The translations under genes and the position numbers were made by a program. From the NCBI GenBank assembly GCA_023091735.1, contig JALKBU010000139.1, forward strand, positions 1 through 64,000: DNA of 64,000 nt, written 5' to 3'. Of this stretch, positions 61,703 to 64,000 are shown piece after piece; within the stretch, counting starts at the first letter, position 1, and the number at the start of each line of letters is the position of its first letter. The DNA is from Trichomonas tenax (taxonomy: Eukaryota; Parabasalia; Trichomonadida; Trichomonadidae). Below the pieces are notes generated by a model that did not search any database, was not told the origin of the DNA, and saw only the letters and a list, made by a program, of their open reading frames with translations.

Positions 61703-63823
61703 ATGTTTGATCCTAAATTGCAAGAATTTCCATACAACATAAACATAAACAAAGTCAAGCGTTCGGAAATCAACGAATACTACAAACAGGACAGATTCGC
61801 CTTTAGAGATTTCCACTCTCTCAACGAAAAAACTGAAGAAATCATTGAAAAGATGGAAACTTTTGACATTTTGGGCAAAATCGACAACAAAATGATGTTG
61901 GATGCGGTAGAATCTATATTAAAACCACTCGAAAATCAACCTTTACCAATGTTAATTAACAATCCTTTACCAATCATTAAAAAATTCAAGCAAATGATTA
62001 ACTTTCACTTTACGGATTCCGCTAAAATGGAAGATATATTGTTTTGGCCACCAGTAGTTAATCCTGTGTCAAAGCATATTCCTGCAATTTTCTATTTCTT
62101 GATTTATCTTCTTAAATCGACATCAAAGCCAGAGAAATTACTTACATGGACAATTTGCGATCTGTTTCCAAAGAAATGGATCATCAGCACACAAAAGCCA
62201 TCATTATTGGCTCTTTCTTTGATAAAACTCGAAAAAACAACAGGAAATTACGCAATTCTCGATGATGAAAAAGTTCTACATATCTATCAGCCGAAATCTA
62301 AGACTGGTGTTGGATATAAATCATTATACGCTGAAAGAACATCAAGAGCGAAAGCAAACAACTCCGTTGTCAATATCTACGGTCAAATTGGAAATTTGGC
62401 ACAAAAATTGAATCTCACATCCCAAAAATTATCAAGTTTATGGGAAAAAGTTTACACAACAGATCCGCCTCATTTCTTCAATTTCTTGATCGAAGTCGTA
62501 GAGCCTTATCCAAGTTTGCTTTATCAATCGATTTACCGACAAATTATCCATGTTGAATTAATAGCGGTGCAAGCGCTTTCTAAACCTGGTGTAATCAAAA
62601 CAGAGAACTGCATGCAGCTGTGCAAAAGTCTGTTGACAATTGGATTTTATTCACAAAAATTCATTCCAATAATCTCAACAATTATTCTCTCAGCGATGGA
62701 AGAGCCTGCTGTAACATCAGAATTTATCGCTTCTCCAAAGTGTGTTATTCATTATCTCGCTCCTGCATTAATTCAATGCGTGAATTGTCCAGAAATTGTC
62801 GCTTTCAAGGAAAAACTCCTCACTTATATCAAATCCAAAGAGAAATTCAGTATCTTTGATAATCCAGAAGCCCTTGGAATTTGCTTTTTCACAACTTTGA
62901 AGTATATCATGGATGCAATTACGATTCTACCAATGGCCATACGCATGATTGCCTCCCTTGTTGCTGCATTCGCAACAATTCGCTTCAATTCACGAGAAGA
63001 TGTTATCAAAATAATGACTGACTTTTACGCTTCGATATTCACTGAATACGTTCTCGATAGTGATGACTTCAATGTTTCCGAGATCAAGAAACTCGTTTAT
63101 CTCACTTTCATGTACAAACGCTTAATTCCAAAATATTCATATACGGGATGGAATGAGCGCATTGAGAAAAAAGTTGTTTCGCAGATCCGCGATATCGCTT
63201 TAGAGCTCACTAAGCCGGTCCAAACACCAACATTCAAGCCACCATCGATCAAGAAACTTGATAATGCAATCGAGAATTTGATTCCAATTATTGTTAAGAA
63301 TAACAAGGAAGTCGTTGATGAAGTCACTCGACTTTCAAATAAAGAAACATTTAGGACAACTTGCCTTGGATGGATCTTCGCTGCTTCACTGTTATTGCAG
63401 TTTAACATTGCAAAAGAAGATAAAAATGTTCCTAAAGCACCACAGATTCTTGGTATTGCGCCCATCGTCATGAAGAGGACTGATGGTCCGTTCTTCTCAC
63501 GTCTTGCTTTAGGATTGGACTGCTCGCAACTCCTGAACGAGCCAACAGGAACTACAGAAGACACTCAGTCTCCTGTCAAGATATATAATGACGAAGAAGA
63601 GGATAACCAAAATATAGAAGAAGATCAACAAGATTATTCGATGAAGCCACATAGAATTGTTGATTATGATGAATATGATGAGAAAGTTGAAGTGTCCGAG
63701 TCCTCATCATCATTGTATGACTATCCATTTGCAGAACCAATCATCACCCAAAAGTCAGTTGAATATTTGGATTATCCAATGCATGATTCCGATGTTTCCG
63801 ATTTTTCAAGCTCATATAATTAA
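61703..63823 (+). CDS. Hypothetical protein with helical core and acidic tail
   Basis: The protein has 706 residues. The N-terminal 110 residues are charged. A helical region at about 120-560 contains long hydrophobic helices (CVIHYLAPALIQCV, MAIRMIASLVAAFATIRF) without signal or membrane topology. The last 110 residues are acidic and Ser/Tyr/Asp-rich (NDEEEDNQNIEED, DYDEYDEKVEVSE, ending SDVSDFSSSYN). I do not recognise the family. The length of the helical domain would suit a GTPase regulator or solenoid, but no finger motif is seen. A close TCACTT initiator supports the ATG at 61703. Confidence 0.75.
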   Translation: MFDPKLQEFPYNININKVKRSEINEYYKQDRFAFRDFHSLNEKTEEIIEKMETFDILGKIDNKMMLDAVESILKPLENQPLPMLINNPLPIIKKFKQMINFHFTDSAKMEDILFWPPVVNPVSKHIPAIFYFLIYLLKSTSKPEKLLTWTICDLFPKKWIISTQKPSLLALSLIKLEKTTGNYAILDDEKVLHIYQPKSKTGVGYKSLYAERTSRAKANNSVVNIYGQIGNLAQKLNLTSQKLSSLWEKVYTTDPPHFFNFLIEVVEPYPSLLYQSIYRQIIHVELIAVQALSKPGVIKTENCMQLCKSLLTIGFYSQKFIPIISTIILSAMEEPAVTSEFIASPKCVIHYLAPALIQCVNCPEIVAFKEKLLTYIKSKEKFSIFDNPEALGICFFTTLKYIMDAITILPMAIRMIASLVAAFATIRFNSREDVIKIMTDFYASIFTEYVLDSDDFNVSEIKKLVYLTFMYKRLIPKYSYTGWNERIEKKVVSQIRDIALELTKPVQTPTFKPPSIKKLDNAIENLIPIIVKNNKEVVDEVTRLSNKETFRTTCLGWIFAASLLLQFNIAKEDKNVPKAPQILGIAPIVMKRTDGPFFSRLALGLDCSQLLNEPTGTTEDTQSPVKIYNDEEEDNQNIEEDQQDYSMKPHRIVDYDEYDEKVEVSESSSSLYDYPFAEPIITQKSVEYLDYPMHDSDVSDFSSSYN

Positions 63824-64000
63824 CTTATTTTGTTGTGTTTTTGTTTGTGTAAATTAATGTTTTTTATATCTATCATCTTTCACTTAATGTCTTTATCAAC
63901 TTTGCGGCATTTTCTTTAAGACCAAGATGAAATTTTAATGATGATTTTTTTCAATAATGCAGCATTTTGTTTGTTGCAAATAAGAAAATGATCTTTATGA
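63824..64000. other. 3' flank at window end
   Basis: A TAAATTAATG string 25 bases after the stop is a likely poly-A signal. The rest is AT-rich and holds no feature. Confidence 0.4.

Overview
The window reads as nuclear DNA of a trichomonad (Parabasalia; Trichomonas or Tritrichomonas type). Evidence: it is AT-rich; the long genes are intronless; 5' leaders are very short, and several hold a TCAYTW-type initiator (TCACTTTT or TCATTT) a few to about 50 bases before the ATG; 3' ends carry TAAA/AATAAA next to the stop; and the gene content fits (DOCK, BEACH, S28 peptidase with EGF-like stalk, ankyrin proteins, beta-helix surface-protein remnants, tyrosine-recombinase debris). I cannot name the species.

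Layout. Position 1-6.9 kb holds one strongly expressed-looking leucine-rich-repeat gene and a graveyard of fragments (beta-helix surface protein, possible DDE transposase, frameshifted tyrosine recombinase). From 6.9 to 20.1 kb: an unidentified helical protein divergent from a DOCK-type exchange factor, then a Pro/Thr-rich secretory-pathway protein, an ankyrin protein and a coiled-coil protein. From 20.1 to 24.5 kb: repeats, a truncated ankyrin gene, a 214-bp MITE, a tail-anchored micro-protein and a Pkr1-type ER protein with an array of six related motifs upstream. From 24.5 to 36 kb: a dense run of alpha-solenoid genes (MON2-like, two armadillo-like, one importin-beta-like) and a TBC-domain gene. 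From 36 to 46.6 kb: pseudogene debris around a secreted beta-helix protein, an S28-family protein whose catalytic residues look lost, another solenoid gene and a broken DYRK-like kinase. From 46.6 to 54 kb: a 2440-residue BEACH protein. From 54 to 61.7 kb: hairpins, a roughly 1-kb inverted-repeat element and a small protein kinase gene. From 61.7 kb to the end: one unidentified gene.

Shared themes are inference. Many intact genes fit membrane traffic and cytoskeleton control (DOCK, MON2-like, TBC, BEACH, Pkr1-like, tail-anchored protein) or transport by solenoid proteins. Two of the recognisable enzyme folds (S28, TBC) lack the residues expected for catalysis. The most unusual non-coding signal is a GTCATGTAAA/TTTACATGAC-type motif that recurs in clusters in gene-proximal and repeat regions. 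I found no CRISPR array, rRNA or convincing tRNA.
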